64,000 bases of DNA from Nocardioides sp. URHA0032 (GCF_000620645.1 NZ_JIAV01000015.1:186001-250000); one strand, 5' to 3'; numbered from the stretch's first letter, positions 35,267 to 45,379 are shown. Numbers and translations: made by a program. The notes: generated from the letters alone by a model not told the origin.

Positions 35267-36271
35267 ATGACGACCCGGTGGGGCATCCTCGCGACCGGCA
35301 GGATCGCGCACACGTTCGCGCGCGACCTGGCACTGGTTCCCGGTGCGGAGCTGGTCGCCGTGGGCTCGCGCCGGCCCGAGAGTGCTCGCGCGTTCGCGGC
35401 CGAGCACGGCGGCACGGCGTACGGCTCCTACGAGGAGCTGGTGGCGGACCCCGCCGTCGAGGTCGTCTACATCGCCACCCCGCACGCCCTGCACCTGGAC
35501 AACGCTCGGCTCTGCCTCGAGGCCGGCAAGCACGTGCTCTGCGAGAAGCCCCTCACGCTGACGGTCGCCGAGGCCGAGGAGATGGTGCGGCTCGCCGGCG
35601 TCCACGACCGGTTCCTCATGGAGGCGATGTGGACCGCGTGCCACCCGGCCGTGATAGCGCTGCGCGAGCGGCTCGCGTCCGGTGAGCTCGGTACGCCGCG
35701 CCAGCTGCACGCCGAGCTGGGGTTCCGGGTCGACGCGCCCCCGGCGGACCGGATGCTCGACCCGGGCCTCGGCGCCTCCGCGCTGCTCGACATGGGGGTC
35801 TACCCCCTGACCTTCGCCCACCTGATGCTCGGCGAGGCCCTCTCGCTGGCCGCGACCGCCGAGCTCTCCGACCGGGGCATCGACCTCGACGTCGCGATCG
35901 CCGGCCGCTACCCGGGCGGCGCGCTGGCCACCCTGAGCGCGTCGATGACGTCGTGGTCCAGCCGTCGCGCCGGCATCGCGACCGACCTCGGGCGGATCGA
36001 CGTCGACGACTTCCACCACCCCTCGCGGATCGTGTTCACGTCGTACACGACCGGGGACACCAACGACACCGTGGTGATCGGGGACCCGGAGGCGATCGAG
36101 CCCGGCCAGCCGCTCCTGGGCCGCGGGTACGCCCACGAGATCGTGGAGGTCGGTCGCTGCCTGAAGGCGGGACTGCGCGAGAGCCCGCTGGTCCCCCACG
36201 CCCAGACGCTGGCGATCATGCGCCAGATGGACGAGGTGCGCGCGCAGGTCGGCGTCAGCTTCCCCGCCTGA
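35267..36271 (+). CDS. Gfo/Idh/MocA-family oxidoreductase
   Basis: A 334-residue NAD(P)-dependent dehydrogenase. The Rossmann start is WGILATGRIAHTFARDL (about 4-20), and the conserved catalytic segment is GKHVLCEKPLTL (about 89-100; EKP lysine). The C-terminal alpha/beta domain is complete (ASALLDMGVYPLTFAHLMLGE). Members act on sugars, inositols or dihydrodiols, so a cyclic polyol or sugar is the likely substrate, but nothing adjacent narrows it. It is monocistronic; 14 bp separates it from the convergent response regulator. Confidence 0.92.
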   Translation: MTTRWGILATGRIAHTFARDLALVPGAELVAVGSRRPESARAFAAEHGGTAYGSYEELVADPAVEVVYIATPHALHLDNARLCLEAGKHVLCEKPLTLTVAEAEEMVRLAGVHDRFLMEAMWTACHPAVIALRERLASGELGTPRQLHAELGFRVDAPPADRMLDPGLGASALLDMGVYPLTFAHLMLGEALSLAATAELSDRGIDLDVAIAGRYPGGALATLSASMTSWSSRRAGIATDLGRIDVDDFHHPSRIVFTSYTTGDTNDTVVIGDPEAIEPGQPLLGRGYAHEIVEVGRCLKAGLRESPLVPHAQTLAIMRQMDEVRAQVGVSFPA

Positions 36272-36285
36272 CGCCGCGCCCGCCG

Positions 36286-36927
36286 TCAGCTGCGGAGGAA
36301 GGCGAGGACCGCGGCGACCCGGCGGTGCTGGGCGTCGTCGTCCGGCGCGAGGCCGAGCTTCGCGAAGATCCGCTGGGTGTGCTTCTCGACCCCGGCGAGC
36401 GACACCGTGAGTGCGGCGGCGATCGCGGCGTTCGACTTCCCCTCGGCCATCAGCGACAGCACCTCGCGCTCGCGCGGCGTGAGGTCGGCGATCGGGTCGC
36501 GGTGGCGGCCCATCAGCTGCCGCACGACCAGCGGGTCGAGCACGGTGCCGCCGGCGGCGACCGCGGCCACCGAGCCGAGGAAGTCGTCGAGGTCGCTGAC
36601 CCGGTCCTTGAGCAGGTATCCGACGCCGCCCGTGCCGGCCGCGAGCAGGTCGTCGGCGTACGACACCTCGACGTACTGCGAGAGCACCAGGAGCTTCGCG
36701 TCCGGCCAGGTACGGCGCACCTCCACCGCCGAGCGCAGCCCCTCGTCGGTGTGGCTGGGCGGCATCCGGACGTCGACGATGCCGAGGTCCGGCCGCTCCT
36801 CGAGCATCGAGGAGACGAACGCCGGGCCGTCGCCCACGGAGCCGACCACCGTGTGGCCGGCCTCGGTGAGCAGGAGCTGGAGCCCTTCACGGAGCAGCAG
36901 CGAGTCGTCGGCGACCACGATCCTCAT
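36286..36927 (-). CDS. NarL/LuxR-family response regulator
   Basis: A 213-residue two-component regulator. The receiver has the acidic pair in [13 protein letters not shown], the phospho-acceptor aspartate in [16 protein letters not shown] (about D53) and the lysine in YLLKDRVSD. The C-terminal LuxR helix-turn-helix is [45 protein letters not shown]. The ATG overlaps the kinase stop as ATGA (36924-36927), so it is made with its cognate kinase. Regulon unknown. Confidence 0.94.
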   Translation of the reverse strand: MRIVVADDSLLLREGLQLLLTEAGHTVVGSVGDGPAFVSSMLEERPDLGIVDVRMPPSHTDEGLRSAVEVRRTWPDAKLLVLSQYVEVSYADDLLAAGTGGVGYLLKDRVSDLDDFLGSVAAVAAGGTVLDPLVVRQLMGRHRDPIADLTPREREVLSLMAEGKSNAAIAAALTVSLAGVEKHTQRIFAKLGLAPDDDAQHRRVAAVLAFLRS

Positions 36928-38219
36928 GCAGGGATCCTCGCGACCAGCGTCGTGCCGCCCCACTCCGGGGAGGTGATCTCGAGGGTGCCGTCGACGGCAG
37001 AGAGCCGCTGGCGCAGCCCGGCGAGGCCCAGGCCCTTGGCCGGGTGCGCGCCGCCGACACCGTCGTCCTCGACCCGCACCATCACAGTGCCGCCGTCGAG
37101 GACGACCGCGACGTCCGCGGACTTCGCGCCGCTGTGCTTGGCGACGTTGGTGAGGGCCTCGGCGACCACGAAGTAGACCGCGGTCTCCACGTGCGGCGGC
37201 AGCTGCTCCGGCACCTCGATCCGGCTCGAGACCGGCACGACGCTGTGCGTCAGCATCTCCTCGAGGGCGGCCGCGAGCCCCCGGTCGACCAGCAGCGGCG
37301 GTGCGATGCCGCGGGACAGCGAGCGCAGCTCGGCGACCGTCTCGCGGGCCTGCGTGAGCGCCTCGTCGAGCGTGGCGGCGGCGCGGTCGGGGTCGTCGGC
37401 GACCTGCTTCCTGGCCCGGCCGAGGTCCATGGTCAGCCGCACCAGCCGCTGCTGGGGCCCGTCGTGGATGTCGCGCTCGAGCCGGCGCAGCGACTCGGCC
37501 TCGGCCAGCCGGGCGGCGTCGCGGCTGTCCTCGACCCGCACCACCTGGTCCTGGAGCTCGGCGCGGCTGCACAGCAGCACCGAGGCCAGGCTGGAGTGGA
37601 TCAGCGCCGCCACCCGCATCGCGAACGGCAGGGTCACCAGGAGCAGCACCCCGATCGCGAGGTTGAGGAGGCTCTCGGCCGTACGCCCGCTGCCGAGGCC
37701 GATCAGCTCGGCCAGGCCCTCGTCGTCCGGGTTGTCCGGGATCCACATCTGCCAGAACCAGTAGGTCAGGCCGGTCAGCATGGCGGCCCACCACACCACG
37801 GCGACGGCGAACGCGAGCGTCCCGGTCACCAGGCCGACCAGCGACCAGACGACGTCCAGCCACGACTGGGGGTCCCGGAGCGGGGTCAGCATGCGGCGCC
37901 AGAAGCCGGAGCCCTCGGGTGCGCAGAGGTACCGCGGGCCGGGCGCCTCCTTGCCGAGCATGCCGCGCATCCGGATCCGCTCGAACCGCGCGAACCCGCG
38001 GGCGACCATGACACCGACCGGGATCAGCAGGACCCCGCCGATCAGGATCGACAGCGAGACGCCGAGCGCGATGTCGACCAGCACGACGACGAACGCCACC
38101 AGGGCGATCACGAACGCCGACAGGTTGTAGCCGGTGTCGTACAGGACACGTCGGACGCCGCGGGGTCTTGCGGACGCCGCGATCGGGAACTGGGTGGGCA
38201 TGCTGACCGTCTCCGTCAT
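36924..38219 (-). CDS. Sensor histidine kinase (HisKA_3 type) with membrane sensor
   Basis: A 431-residue kinase. A DUF-type membrane sensor holds about four to five helices (about 30-75, 130-160, 195-220), consistent with sensing an envelope or membrane-soluble signal. The dimerisation/phospho-acceptor box is [25 protein letters not shown] (His in [12 protein letters not shown]), and the ATPase has [15 protein letters not shown] and [25 protein letters not shown]. It phosphorylates the NarL-type regulator encoded by the overlapping downstream gene. Confidence 0.93.
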   Translation of the reverse strand: MTETVSMPTQFPIAASARPRGVRRVLYDTGYNLSAFVIALVAFVVVLVDIALGVSLSILIGGVLLIPVGVMVARGFARFERIRMRGMLGKEAPGPRYLCAPEGSGFWRRMLTPLRDPQSWLDVVWSLVGLVTGTLAFAVAVVWWAAMLTGLTYWFWQMWIPDNPDDEGLAELIGLGSGRTAESLLNLAIGVLLLVTLPFAMRVAALIHSSLASVLLCSRAELQDQVVRVEDSRDAARLAEAESLRRLERDIHDGPQQRLVRLTMDLGRARKQVADDPDRAAATLDEALTQARETVAELRSLSRGIAPPLLVDRGLAAALEEMLTHSVVPVSSRIEVPEQLPPHVETAVYFVVAEALTNVAKHSGAKSADVAVVLDGGTVMVRVEDDGVGGAHPAKGLGLAGLRQRLSAVDGTLEITSPEWGGTTLVARIPA

Positions 38220-38308
38220 GCCGACAACGCTAGGAACGCCGCGGCCTCGGCACGATCCTGCCAGCCCGACGACCTCGGTCGTGCGAGCCCGACACCTCGC
38301 ACGCGGAC

Positions 38309-38314
38309 TAGGGT
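38309..38314 (+). promoter_or_regulatory. -10 box of otsA (leaderless)
   Basis: TAGGGT, 7 bases before the GTG at 38322; this selects that GTG over another GTG nine bases earlier. Confidence 0.55.
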
Positions 38315-38321
38315 GACCGTC

Positions 38322-39761
38322 GTGGGTGCACCCGGCTCTGCAGACCTCGTCATCGTCGCGAACCGCCTCCCCGTGGACCGCGTGGAGGAGCCCGACGGCT
38401 CAGCGGGCTGGCGGCGCTCGCCAGGGGGCCTGGTCTCGGCGCTCGAGCCGGTGATGCGTGAGAACGACGGGATCTGGATCGGCTGGCCGGGCGGCACCGA
38501 GCAGGACCTCCAGCCGTTCCAGGACGACGGCCTCGACCTGGTGCCGATGACGATGACGGCCGAGGAGATCTCCGACTTCTACGAGGGGTTCTCGAACGCG
38601 ACCCTCTGGCCGCTGTACCACGACGTGGTCGCCAAGCCGGAGTTCCACCGGAAGTGGTGGGACGCCTACGTGTCGGTCAACCGCCGCTTCGCGGAGCGCG
38701 CCGCGGAGGTCGCCGCCGAGCACTCGACGGTGTGGGTGCACGACTACCAGCTGCAGCTGGTGCCGGCGATGCTGCGCGAGCTGCGCCCCGACCTGCGCAT
38801 CGGGTTCTACCTGCACATCCCGTTCCCGCCCAACGAGCTGTTCTCCCAGCTGCCGTGGCGGCGGCAGCTCCTGGAGGGGCTGCTGGGCGCGGACCTGGTC
38901 GGCTTCCAGCTCAGCGGTGCCGCCCAGAACTTCATCCGGCTGGTCCGCAGGCGCGTCGGCCACAAGACGCACCGCGACCTCGTCTACCTGCCCGACGGCC
39001 GGATGGTGCGCGCGGCGGCGTTCCCGATCTCGATCGATGCGACGGCGTACGAGGACCTGGCCCGCTCGCCCGAGGTCACCGAGCGCGCCAAGGAGATCCG
39101 CGAGGCGGTCGGCAACCCGCGCCGGATCTTCCTGGGTGTGGACCGGCTCGACTACACCAAGGGCATCTACGCCAGGCTGCGCGCGTTCGGCGAGCTGATC
39201 GCCGAGGGGAGCCTCGACGTGGAGGACGCCGTGTTCGTCCAGGTCGCGACTCCGTCGCGCGAGCAGGTCGAGCAGTACCGCATCCTCCGCGACGACATCG
39301 AGCGCCTCGTCGGCCGGATCAACGGCGACCTCGGGAAGATCGGACAGCCGGTCATCCACTACCTGCACTCGTCGTATCCGCGCGAGGAGATGGCGGCGTT
39401 CTTCCGGGCCGCCGACGTCATGGTCGTCACGCCGTTGCGCGACGGGATGAACCTGGTCGCGAAGGAGTACGTCGCGTGCCGGTTCGAGGATGACGGCGCG
39501 CTCGTGCTCTCGGAGTTCGCCGGCGCCGCCGAGGAGCTGCGGCAGGCCTGGCTGGTGAACCCGTACGACATCAACGGCATGAAGGCGGCGCTCCGGGAGG
39601 CCTACGACGCCGACGGGCGCGACCTCGCCCGGCGGATGCGGGCGATGCGGAAGACCGTCACGCAGCACGACGTCTCCGCCTGGGCGCGGTCGTTCCTGCA
39701 CGAGCTGTCGTCGGTGCGGCCGTCGCACGGCAAGACGGTCCGCCCCGCGAAGCGCTCCTGA
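38322..39761 (+). CDS. otsA: Trehalose-6-phosphate synthase
   Basis: A 479-residue GT20 glycosyltransferase making trehalose-6-phosphate from a nucleotide-glucose and glucose-6-phosphate. The N-terminal loop is [12 protein letters not shown] and the GG loop SPGGLVSAL. Sugar-binding segments include [15 protein letters not shown] and [15 protein letters not shown]; the C-terminal nucleotide-binding part has [11 protein letters not shown] and [16 protein letters not shown]. Length is normal for the family. Start choice rests on the -10 box at 38309. The phosphatase OtsB is encoded 4 kb away on the other strand. Trehalose serves as osmolyte and stress protectant. Confidence 0.96.
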   Translation: MGAPGSADLVIVANRLPVDRVEEPDGSAGWRRSPGGLVSALEPVMRENDGIWIGWPGGTEQDLQPFQDDGLDLVPMTMTAEEISDFYEGFSNATLWPLYHDVVAKPEFHRKWWDAYVSVNRRFAERAAEVAAEHSTVWVHDYQLQLVPAMLRELRPDLRIGFYLHIPFPPNELFSQLPWRRQLLEGLLGADLVGFQLSGAAQNFIRLVRRRVGHKTHRDLVYLPDGRMVRAAAFPISIDATAYEDLARSPEVTERAKEIREAVGNPRRIFLGVDRLDYTKGIYARLRAFGELIAEGSLDVEDAVFVQVATPSREQVEQYRILRDDIERLVGRINGDLGKIGQPVIHYLHSSYPREEMAAFFRAADVMVVTPLRDGMNLVAKEYVACRFEDDGALVLSEFAGAAEELRQAWLVNPYDINGMKAALREAYDADGRDLARRMRAMRKTVTQHDVSAWARSFLHELSSVRPSHGKTVRPAKRS

Positions 39762-39765
39762 CCCG

Positions 39766-39771
39766 TAGTCT
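39766..39771 (+). promoter_or_regulatory. -10 box of the alpha/beta hydrolase gene (leaderless)
   Basis: TAGTCT, 6 bases before the ATG at 39778, within the 16-bp otsA-hydrolase gap. Confidence 0.6.
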
Positions 39772-39777
39772 CCCGCC

Positions 39778-41043
39778 ATGGACCTGGTGCCCAAGCCCGA
39801 CCAGCTGGTCGCCGCCGCGGGCAACGTGGCCCACGTCGTGATGTACGGCGGGCTCGCCGATCTCCGCCCGATGCCGCGCACGCTCATCGACGAGGGCACG
39901 CTGCGCGAGGTGTACCACTACCGCCCCGCGGTGAATGTCCGCGCCCAGGGCGACCCGGTCCTGCTGGTCACCCCACTGGCCGCGCCGGCGATCTGCTTCG
40001 ACCTCCGGCGCGGCTGCTCGGTGGTCCAGCACTTCGTCGAGGGCGGGCGGCCGACGTACCTCGTGGAGTACGGCACCGTCTCGTTCCGCGACCGCAACCT
40101 CGGCCTCGAGCACTGGGTGGAAGAGGTCGTGCCTACGGCTGTGCGCGAGGTGTCCGCCCACGCCGGCGGGCGCCCCGTGCATGTGGTCGGCTGGAGCCTC
40201 GGCGGCATCTTCGCGATGCTCGCGGCCGCGGACGCCCCCGACCTGCCCATCGCGTCGCTGTCGGTGATCGGCTCCCCGGTCGACGTCACCAAGGTGCCGC
40301 TGGTCGCGCCGCTGCGGCCGCTGCTCGACCTGACCCGTGGGCACGGGCTGGTGACGCGCGCCTACCGCGCGGCCGGCGGCGCGCCCACGCCGCTGGTCCG
40401 GTGGGCGTTCCAGCTCTCGTCCTTCCAGAAGCTCGTCACCAAGCCGATCGCGATCGCCACCCACCTCGACGACGCCGACTTCCTGGCGCAGCTCGAGGCG
40501 GTGGACCGGTTCACCGCGCAGATGACGGCGTACCCGGGACGCAGCTTCGGGCAGCTCTACCACCGGTTCGCGAAGGGGAACGCCCTCGCGGCGGGCTCGG
40601 TCCTCGTCGGCGCCCACGAGGTCTCGCTCGCCGACATCAAGGCACCCGTCCTCGTCTTCGCGGGCGCCACCGACGGCATCGCCCCGGTCGCGGCGGTCAG
40701 GGCCGTCGTGCCGCTCCTGTCCGGCGCGCGGGACGTCCGCTTCGAGATCGTCCCGGGCGGCCACCTCGGCATGCTCACCGGCCGAGCCGCGCGGGGTACG
40801 ACGTGGCGGGTGCTGGACGAGTGGATCGAGCAGTGGTCGGGCACCGACGACCCGCAGGGCGTCGTGCCGAGGAAGAAGCCCGCGACGCGCAAGAAGGCGG
40901 CCCCCGCGAAGAAGGCGGGCCCCGCGAAGAAGACTGCCGCGAAGAAGACTGCGGCGAAGAAGCCCGCCCCGTCCACGGAGAGCATCGGCTCGAACCCGAG
41001 CCGGCGCTACGGGTCCGGGGGTTCGCGGGCGCTCTCCCGCTGA
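39778..41043 (+). CDS. Alpha/beta hydrolase with lysine/alanine-rich histone-like tail
   Basis: A 421-residue protein. Residues 1-355 form an alpha/beta hydrolase related to PHA synthases and depolymerases; the nucleophile elbow is GWSLGG with S140, so it is a serine hydrolase and not a Cys-type PHA synthase. The acid is in GATDGIAP and the histidine in GGHLGML. Residues about 363-400 are a run of KKPATRKKAAPAKKAGPAKK-type repeats, like the tails of histone H1 or HupB, followed by a Ser/Gly/Arg end. Such a tail could bind DNA or polyanions, perhaps tethering granules to the nucleoid (inference). Confidence 0.85.
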   Translation: MDLVPKPDQLVAAAGNVAHVVMYGGLADLRPMPRTLIDEGTLREVYHYRPAVNVRAQGDPVLLVTPLAAPAICFDLRRGCSVVQHFVEGGRPTYLVEYGTVSFRDRNLGLEHWVEEVVPTAVREVSAHAGGRPVHVVGWSLGGIFAMLAAADAPDLPIASLSVIGSPVDVTKVPLVAPLRPLLDLTRGHGLVTRAYRAAGGAPTPLVRWAFQLSSFQKLVTKPIAIATHLDDADFLAQLEAVDRFTAQMTAYPGRSFGQLYHRFAKGNALAAGSVLVGAHEVSLADIKAPVLVFAGATDGIAPVAAVRAVVPLLSGARDVRFEIVPGGHLGMLTGRAARGTTWRVLDEWIEQWSGTDDPQGVVPRKKPATRKKAAPAKKAGPAKKTAAKKTAAKKPAPSTESIGSNPSRRYGSGGSRALSR

Positions 41044-41050
41044 GGCCCGC

Positions 41051-41056
41051 TAGTTT
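41051..41056 (+). promoter_or_regulatory. -10 box of the transporter-decarboxylase operon (leaderless)
   Basis: TAGTTT, 6 bases before the ATG at 41063. Confidence 0.6.
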
Positions 41057-41062
41057 GCGGGC

Positions 41063-42397
41063 ATGCCAGCGACCGACAGCCTGCCGCGCTCCGTCCGGGT
41101 GGGCTACGGGTCGGGCTCCGTGGCCACCGGCGCCTTCGGCACGGTCCCGGGCCTGATGCTGCTGCCCTACCTCACCGACAGCCTCGGCATCGCCGCGCTC
41201 GCGGCCGGGTTCATCGTGTTCCTCCCCAAGGCGTGGGACGTCGTCCTGAACCCGGTCGCGGGCCGGATCAGCGATCGGACGGTCGACCCGCGCGGCCCGC
41301 GCCGGCCGTGGTTGCTGCGCGCCGGCCTGGGCCTGGCGGCCGGGTTCGCGCTGCTGTTCGCGGCTCCGGACATGGCGGTGGGACTCGAGGCGCTGTGGGT
41401 GCTCGCGCTCTTCCTGGCCTGCGCGACGGCGTACGCCTTCTTCCAGGTGCCGTACGTCGCGATGCCCGCCGAGCTGACCGCGTCGTACGACGAGCGCACC
41501 CGGCTGATGACGTGGCGGGTCGCGATCCTGGCCTTCACGATCATGCTCGCCGGCGCGACCGCGCCGGCGATCCGCGACGCGGTCGGTGGCCGGGCCGGCT
41601 ACCGGGTGATGGGCGTCGTGATGGCCGTGATCATCCTGGTCGGGGTGGTCAGCGCGTACGTCGGGACCCGCCGCGCTCCGGTCACCGCGCCGCAGCCGGG
41701 CGCCGGTGGCCTGCGCGACCAGCTGCGCATCGTCGCGACCGCGCGGGACTTCCGCTGGCTGCTCACGACGTTCGTGATCCAGGCGCTCGCCACCGGTTGC
41801 ATGCTCGCCGGCGTCGACTACCTCGCGAGGAACGTGCTGGGCAAGGACGGGGCCTCGACGATCCTGTTCGTCTGCTTCGTCGGCCCCGCCCTCCTGCTCA
41901 CGCCCGCCTGGGCAGCGATCGGCACCCGCATCGGCAAGAAGAGCGGGTACGTCGCCTCCTCGGCCTTCCTCGCCGCCGGCGCCCTGCTCGCCGCGACGGC
42001 GCAGGTGGCGCCGGCCGCGCTGGTCTATCTCGCGGTCGTGCTCGTCGGCGTCGGGTACGCCGGCTGCCAGGTGTTCCCGATGGCGATGCTCCCGGACGCC
42101 GCGGCGGTCGACGCCCGGCGCACCGGCTCCAACCGGGCCGGCGTCTACACCGGCGTGTGGACCGCCGGCGAGACGCTGGGCCTCGCGCTCGGCCCTGCGA
42201 TCTTCGCGCTCGTCCTCGCGATCGGCGGCTACCGGTCCTCGACCGACGACGAGCACGTCCTCCAGCCCGACTCCGCGCTCACCGCGATCACCCTCGGCTT
42301 CTCGGTGCTGCCGGCGGTGCTGGTCCTGGCCAGCCTGTGGTGGCTGCGGAGGTACTCGCTGAGCGCCGACGAGGTCGATGAGAGCGTGCCGGCATGA
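41063..42397 (+). CDS. MFS/GPH-like transporter
   Basis: A 444-residue, 12-helix transporter. The PKAWDVVLNPVAGRISDRT segment (about 53-71) is the hallmark of the MFS_2/GPH (MelB-like) branch, where the aspartate-asparagine pair binds the coupling cation. It overlaps the following PLP decarboxylase gene (ATGA, 42394-42397), so transport of an amino acid, amine or related compound may feed that enzyme, although GPH transporters usually carry sugars or glycosides. Confidence 0.86.
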   Translation: MPATDSLPRSVRVGYGSGSVATGAFGTVPGLMLLPYLTDSLGIAALAAGFIVFLPKAWDVVLNPVAGRISDRTVDPRGPRRPWLLRAGLGLAAGFALLFAAPDMAVGLEALWVLALFLACATAYAFFQVPYVAMPAELTASYDERTRLMTWRVAILAFTIMLAGATAPAIRDAVGGRAGYRVMGVVMAVIILVGVVSAYVGTRRAPVTAPQPGAGGLRDQLRIVATARDFRWLLTTFVIQALATGCMLAGVDYLARNVLGKDGASTILFVCFVGPALLLTPAWAAIGTRIGKKSGYVASSAFLAAGALLAATAQVAPAALVYLAVVLVGVGYAGCQVFPMAMLPDAAAVDARRTGSNRAGVYTGVWTAGETLGLALGPAIFALVLAIGGYRSSTDDEHVLQPDSALTAITLGFSVLPAVLVLASLWWLRRYSLSADEVDESVPA

Positions 42398-43830
42398 GCG
42401 ACGCCCTCGCCCGCCTGCGCGAGATGCAGGCCGCCGACCTCCCGGTGCACGGCGGCCGCACCCTGGCCTACGTCTACGACTCCGGGCTGCCGGACGTCGA
42501 CCGCATCGGCCGCGAGGCCGTCGCGGCGTACGCCGGCTCGAACGGCCTCGACCCCACGGCGTTCCCGAGCCTGCTCCAGATGGAGAACGACCTGGTCGGA
42601 TTCACCGCGGACCTCCTGGACGCACCCGGCACCGCGGTCGGCACCGTCACCTCCGGCGGCACCGAGTCGTGCCTGCTCGCGGTGCAGTCGGCCCGCGACA
42701 GCCGCCCGGACGTCGAACACCCGCGCATGGTGGTGCCGTCGACCGTGCACGCGGCGTTCCTGAAGGCCGCGCACTACTTCCGGGTCGAGGCCGTGGTCGT
42801 GCCGGTCGGACCCGACTTCCGCGTCGACCCGGCCGCGATGGCCGCCGCGCTCGACGACGACCTGCACCGCACCGTGCTCGCGGTCGTGTCCGCGCCGTCC
42901 TATGCCCACGGGGTCGTCGACCCGGTCAGCGAGGTCGCGGCCACGGCGGCCGAGCGCGGCCTCCGCTGCCACGTCGACGCGTGCATCGGTGGCTGGGTGC
43001 TGCCGTACGCCGCCCGACTGGGTCGCCCGGTCCCGCCGTGGACGTTCGCCGTCGACGGCGTCACGTCGATCTCGGTCGACCTGCACAAGTACGCCTACGC
43101 ACCCAAGGGCACGTCGGTCCTGCTGCACCGCACGTCGGAGCACCGCCGCCCGCAGTACTTCGCGCACGCCGACTGGCCGGGCTACACGATGCTCAACTCC
43201 ACGATGCAGTCCACGAAGTCGGGCGGGCCCCTGGCCGGCGCGTGGGCGGTGGTGCGGTCGCTGGGCGACACGGGGTACGAGCTCCTCTCCCGAGAGGTCT
43301 TCGAAGCCGTCGACCGGATCGTGGCAGGCGTCGCCGACATCGCTGCCCTGCGCCTGGTCGTCCCGCCCGACTCCACCCTGCTCGCGCTGGCGACCGACGC
43401 GACCTGCGACCCGTTCACCGTCTGCGACGAGATGGCCGCGCGCGGCTGGTACGTCCAGCCGCAGATGGGCCACGGCGGCTGGCCCGCGACCATCCACCTC
43501 TCGGTCAGCGCGGCGACGAACGCGCACGTGGACGAGCTCCTCGGCGCGCTCCGCGAGGCGGTCGCGGCGGCCGTCGCCGCGGGGCCGGTCGGCGTCGACC
43601 CCGGCGTCGCCGCGTTCATCGAGGCCCTCGACCCGGCGATCCTCTCCGAGGAGGACTTCGACGGGCTGCTGGTCGCCGCGGGCCTGGTCGGCGCCGGCGA
43701 CCGGCCGGGCGGCCTGGCGCTGCCCGACCGGATGGCCGAGGTGAACGCGATGCTCGACCTGGCCTCGCCGCGGATGCGCGAGGCGCTCCTGGTGGCGTTC
43801 CTCGATCGCCTCCAGCGCCCGAACCGCTAG
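42394..43830 (+). CDS. PLP-dependent group II decarboxylase / sphingosine-phosphate-lyase-like enzyme
   Basis: A 478-residue PLP enzyme. The cofactor phosphate loop is TSGGTES (86-92), the ring-stacking and Asp region is CHVDACIGGW (192-201), and the Schiff-base lysine is K232 in SVDLHKYAYAPKG. This pattern and the VLLHRTSEHRRPQYF segment fit the branch that includes sphingosine-1-phosphate lyase and some amino-acid decarboxylases. The substrate is not resolved. It is translationally coupled to an MFS transporter. Its TAG stop shares CTAG with the stop of the convergent PfkB gene (43827-43830). Confidence 0.88.
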   Translation: MSDALARLREMQAADLPVHGGRTLAYVYDSGLPDVDRIGREAVAAYAGSNGLDPTAFPSLLQMENDLVGFTADLLDAPGTAVGTVTSGGTESCLLAVQSARDSRPDVEHPRMVVPSTVHAAFLKAAHYFRVEAVVVPVGPDFRVDPAAMAAALDDDLHRTVLAVVSAPSYAHGVVDPVSEVAATAAERGLRCHVDACIGGWVLPYAARLGRPVPPWTFAVDGVTSISVDLHKYAYAPKGTSVLLHRTSEHRRPQYFAHADWPGYTMLNSTMQSTKSGGPLAGAWAVVRSLGDTGYELLSREVFEAVDRIVAGVADIAALRLVVPPDSTLLALATDATCDPFTVCDEMAARGWYVQPQMGHGGWPATIHLSVSAATNAHVDELLGALREAVAAAVAAGPVGVDPGVAAFIEALDPAILSEEDFDGLLVAAGLVGAGDRPGGLALPDRMAEVNAMLDLASPRMREALLVAFLDRLQRPNR

Positions 43831-44738
43831 CCGGCGAGGGCAACCACGGTGTCGAGGTCGTAGCTCCCCGCGTCGGTGCCGAGGCCCGTCGCCACCTGCG
43901 CGGCCGTCGCGCAGCCGAGCCGGGCAGCGGCCCCCAGGTCGAGACCCAGCGACAGCCCGCGCAGGAACCCGGCGGAGAACGCGTCGCCGCAGCCGGTCGT
44001 GTCCACCACGTCGATCGGGTACGCCGGCACCTCGATCACCTCGTCCGCGGTGACGACCAGGGCGCCCTTGCTGCCCTGGGTCACCGCCACGCAGCCGGCG
44101 CCCGCGTCGACGAGCGCGCGGGCGCCGTCGGCCAGTGACGAGGCGCCGGTGAAGCCCAGCACCTGCTCGTCGTTCGGCAGCAGGTAGTCGGTGTGCGGGA
44201 GCGCGTCGCCGATCCAGGCCAGCAGGTCCGGGTCGCCCGGTGCGAGGATGTCGAGCGAGGTCACGGCACCGGTCGAGCGCGCGTGGGCGAGCAGCTTGCC
44301 GGCCGCCTCGCCGCCCAGGAACTCCGGCCCGCCGAGGTGCACGTGCGTGATGCCGTCCAGGTCCGCCAGGTCCAGGTCGTCGAGGGTGAAGGCGCCGTTC
44401 GCGCCGATGCAGTGCCACGCCGGGCGGTCGCCGTTCGGGCGCACCGGGATCACCGACGCCGAGGTCTGGTGGCCGGGCTTGCGGACCAGCCCGCTCACGT
44501 CCACGCCCTCGCGGGACAGCAGCGCGAGCAGGGTGTCCGCGATCGGGTCGGTGCCCACGCCACCGAAGGACAGCACCTCGGCGCCGAGCCGGCTGAGCAC
44601 GACGGCGGTCCCGCCCGCGGTACCTGCCGGGGACATCCGGATCGTCTCGACCAGCTGGCCGTCCGAGCCGTCCGGGATCGACCCGATCCCGATCACGTGG
44701 GTGTCGAGGACGTGGACGCCGACGGTGGCGATCTTCAT
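43827..44738 (-). CDS. PfkB-family carbohydrate kinase
   Basis: A 303-residue ribokinase-like kinase. The N-terminal PfkB motif region is AGTAGGTAVVLSRLGAEVLSFGGVG (about 38-62), and the catalytic C-terminal motif is DVVDTTGCGDAFSAGFLRG (the aspartate in GCGDAF). It phosphorylates a sugar or nucleoside; which one is unknown. The ATG overlaps the stop of the class II aldolase gene (ATGA, 44735-44738). Kinase plus aldolase plus TetR in one operon implies a small inducible pathway splitting a phosphorylated sugar. Confidence 0.92.
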   Translation of the reverse strand: MKIATVGVHVLDTHVIGIGSIPDGSDGQLVETIRMSPAGTAGGTAVVLSRLGAEVLSFGGVGTDPIADTLLALLSREGVDVSGLVRKPGHQTSASVIPVRPNGDRPAWHCIGANGAFTLDDLDLADLDGITHVHLGGPEFLGGEAAGKLLAHARSTGAVTSLDILAPGDPDLLAWIGDALPHTDYLLPNDEQVLGFTGASSLADGARALVDAGAGCVAVTQGSKGALVVTADEVIEVPAYPIDVVDTTGCGDAFSAGFLRGLSLGLDLGAAARLGCATAAQVATGLGTDAGSYDLDTVVALAG

Positions 44739-45379
44739 CGGGGGTTCTCCTGGGTCGTGCCGTAGCTGGTCTGCAGGGCCTGGGTGATGACGTCGAGCTG
44801 CTGCTGCTCGGTGAGCAGCCGCGGGGTGCCGAGCGCGGTGGCGCGGTGGTGGAGGGCAGCGAGCCACTCGAGCAGCAACGCGTTCTCCACCGCCTTCGCG
44901 AGGGTGGCGCCGACCGCGACGGAGCCGTGGTTGGCCATCAGCGCGGCCTGCCGGCCGTGCAGCGCGGCGAGCACACCGTCGGCGAGCTCGGGCGTCCCGA
45001 ACGTCGCGTACGGCGCGACGCGCACCTCTCCGCCCAGCAGCAGCTGCTGGTAGTGCAGCACCGGCAGCTCGACGAGGACGCACGCCGCCGCGGTGGAGTA
45101 CGGCGCGTGCGTGTGGACGACCGCGGCCGATCCGCTGCCGGCGTGGACGCACAGGTGCAGGTCGAGCTCCGAGGTGGGGACGAGTGTGCCCTCGAGCACC
45201 TCGCCGGTCGGGGACACGACGGTCACGTCGTCGGCGACGCACTCGGCGAGCACGACACCCGTGCCGGTGATCGCGATCCGGTCGCCCTCGCGGGCCGAGA
45301 CGTTGCCTGCGGTCCCGATGAGGAGTCCCTCGGCCGCCAGCCGCCGCGACGCGGCGGCGACCTGCTCACGCAGGCTCAC
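44735..45379 (-). CDS. Class II aldolase/adducin family protein (fuculose-phosphate-aldolase-like)
   Basis: A 214-residue zinc aldolase. The zinc and catalytic residues are in VPTSELDLHLCVHAG (Glu), VVHTHAPYST (His pair) and ALMANHGSVAVG (His), as in L-fuculose-1-phosphate aldolase. It would cleave a phosphorylated sugar to a ketone phosphate and an aldehyde. The GTG start overlaps the tetR stop as GTGA (45376-45379). The PfkB kinase gene overlaps downstream. Confidence 0.92.
   Translation of the reverse strand: MSLREQVAAASRRLAAEGLLIGTAGNVSAREGDRIAITGTGVVLAECVADDVTVVSPTGEVLEGTLVPTSELDLHLCVHAGSGSAAVVHTHAPYSTAAACVLVELPVLHYQQLLLGGEVRVAPYATFGTPELADGVLAALHGRQAALMANHGSVAVGATLAKAVENALLLEWLAALHHRATALGTPRLLTEQQQLDVITQALQTSYGTTQENPR

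Noticed and set aside
39778..41043. PHA synthase (PhaC)
   Set aside because: The nucleophile elbow has serine (GWSLGG), while PHA synthases use cysteine.
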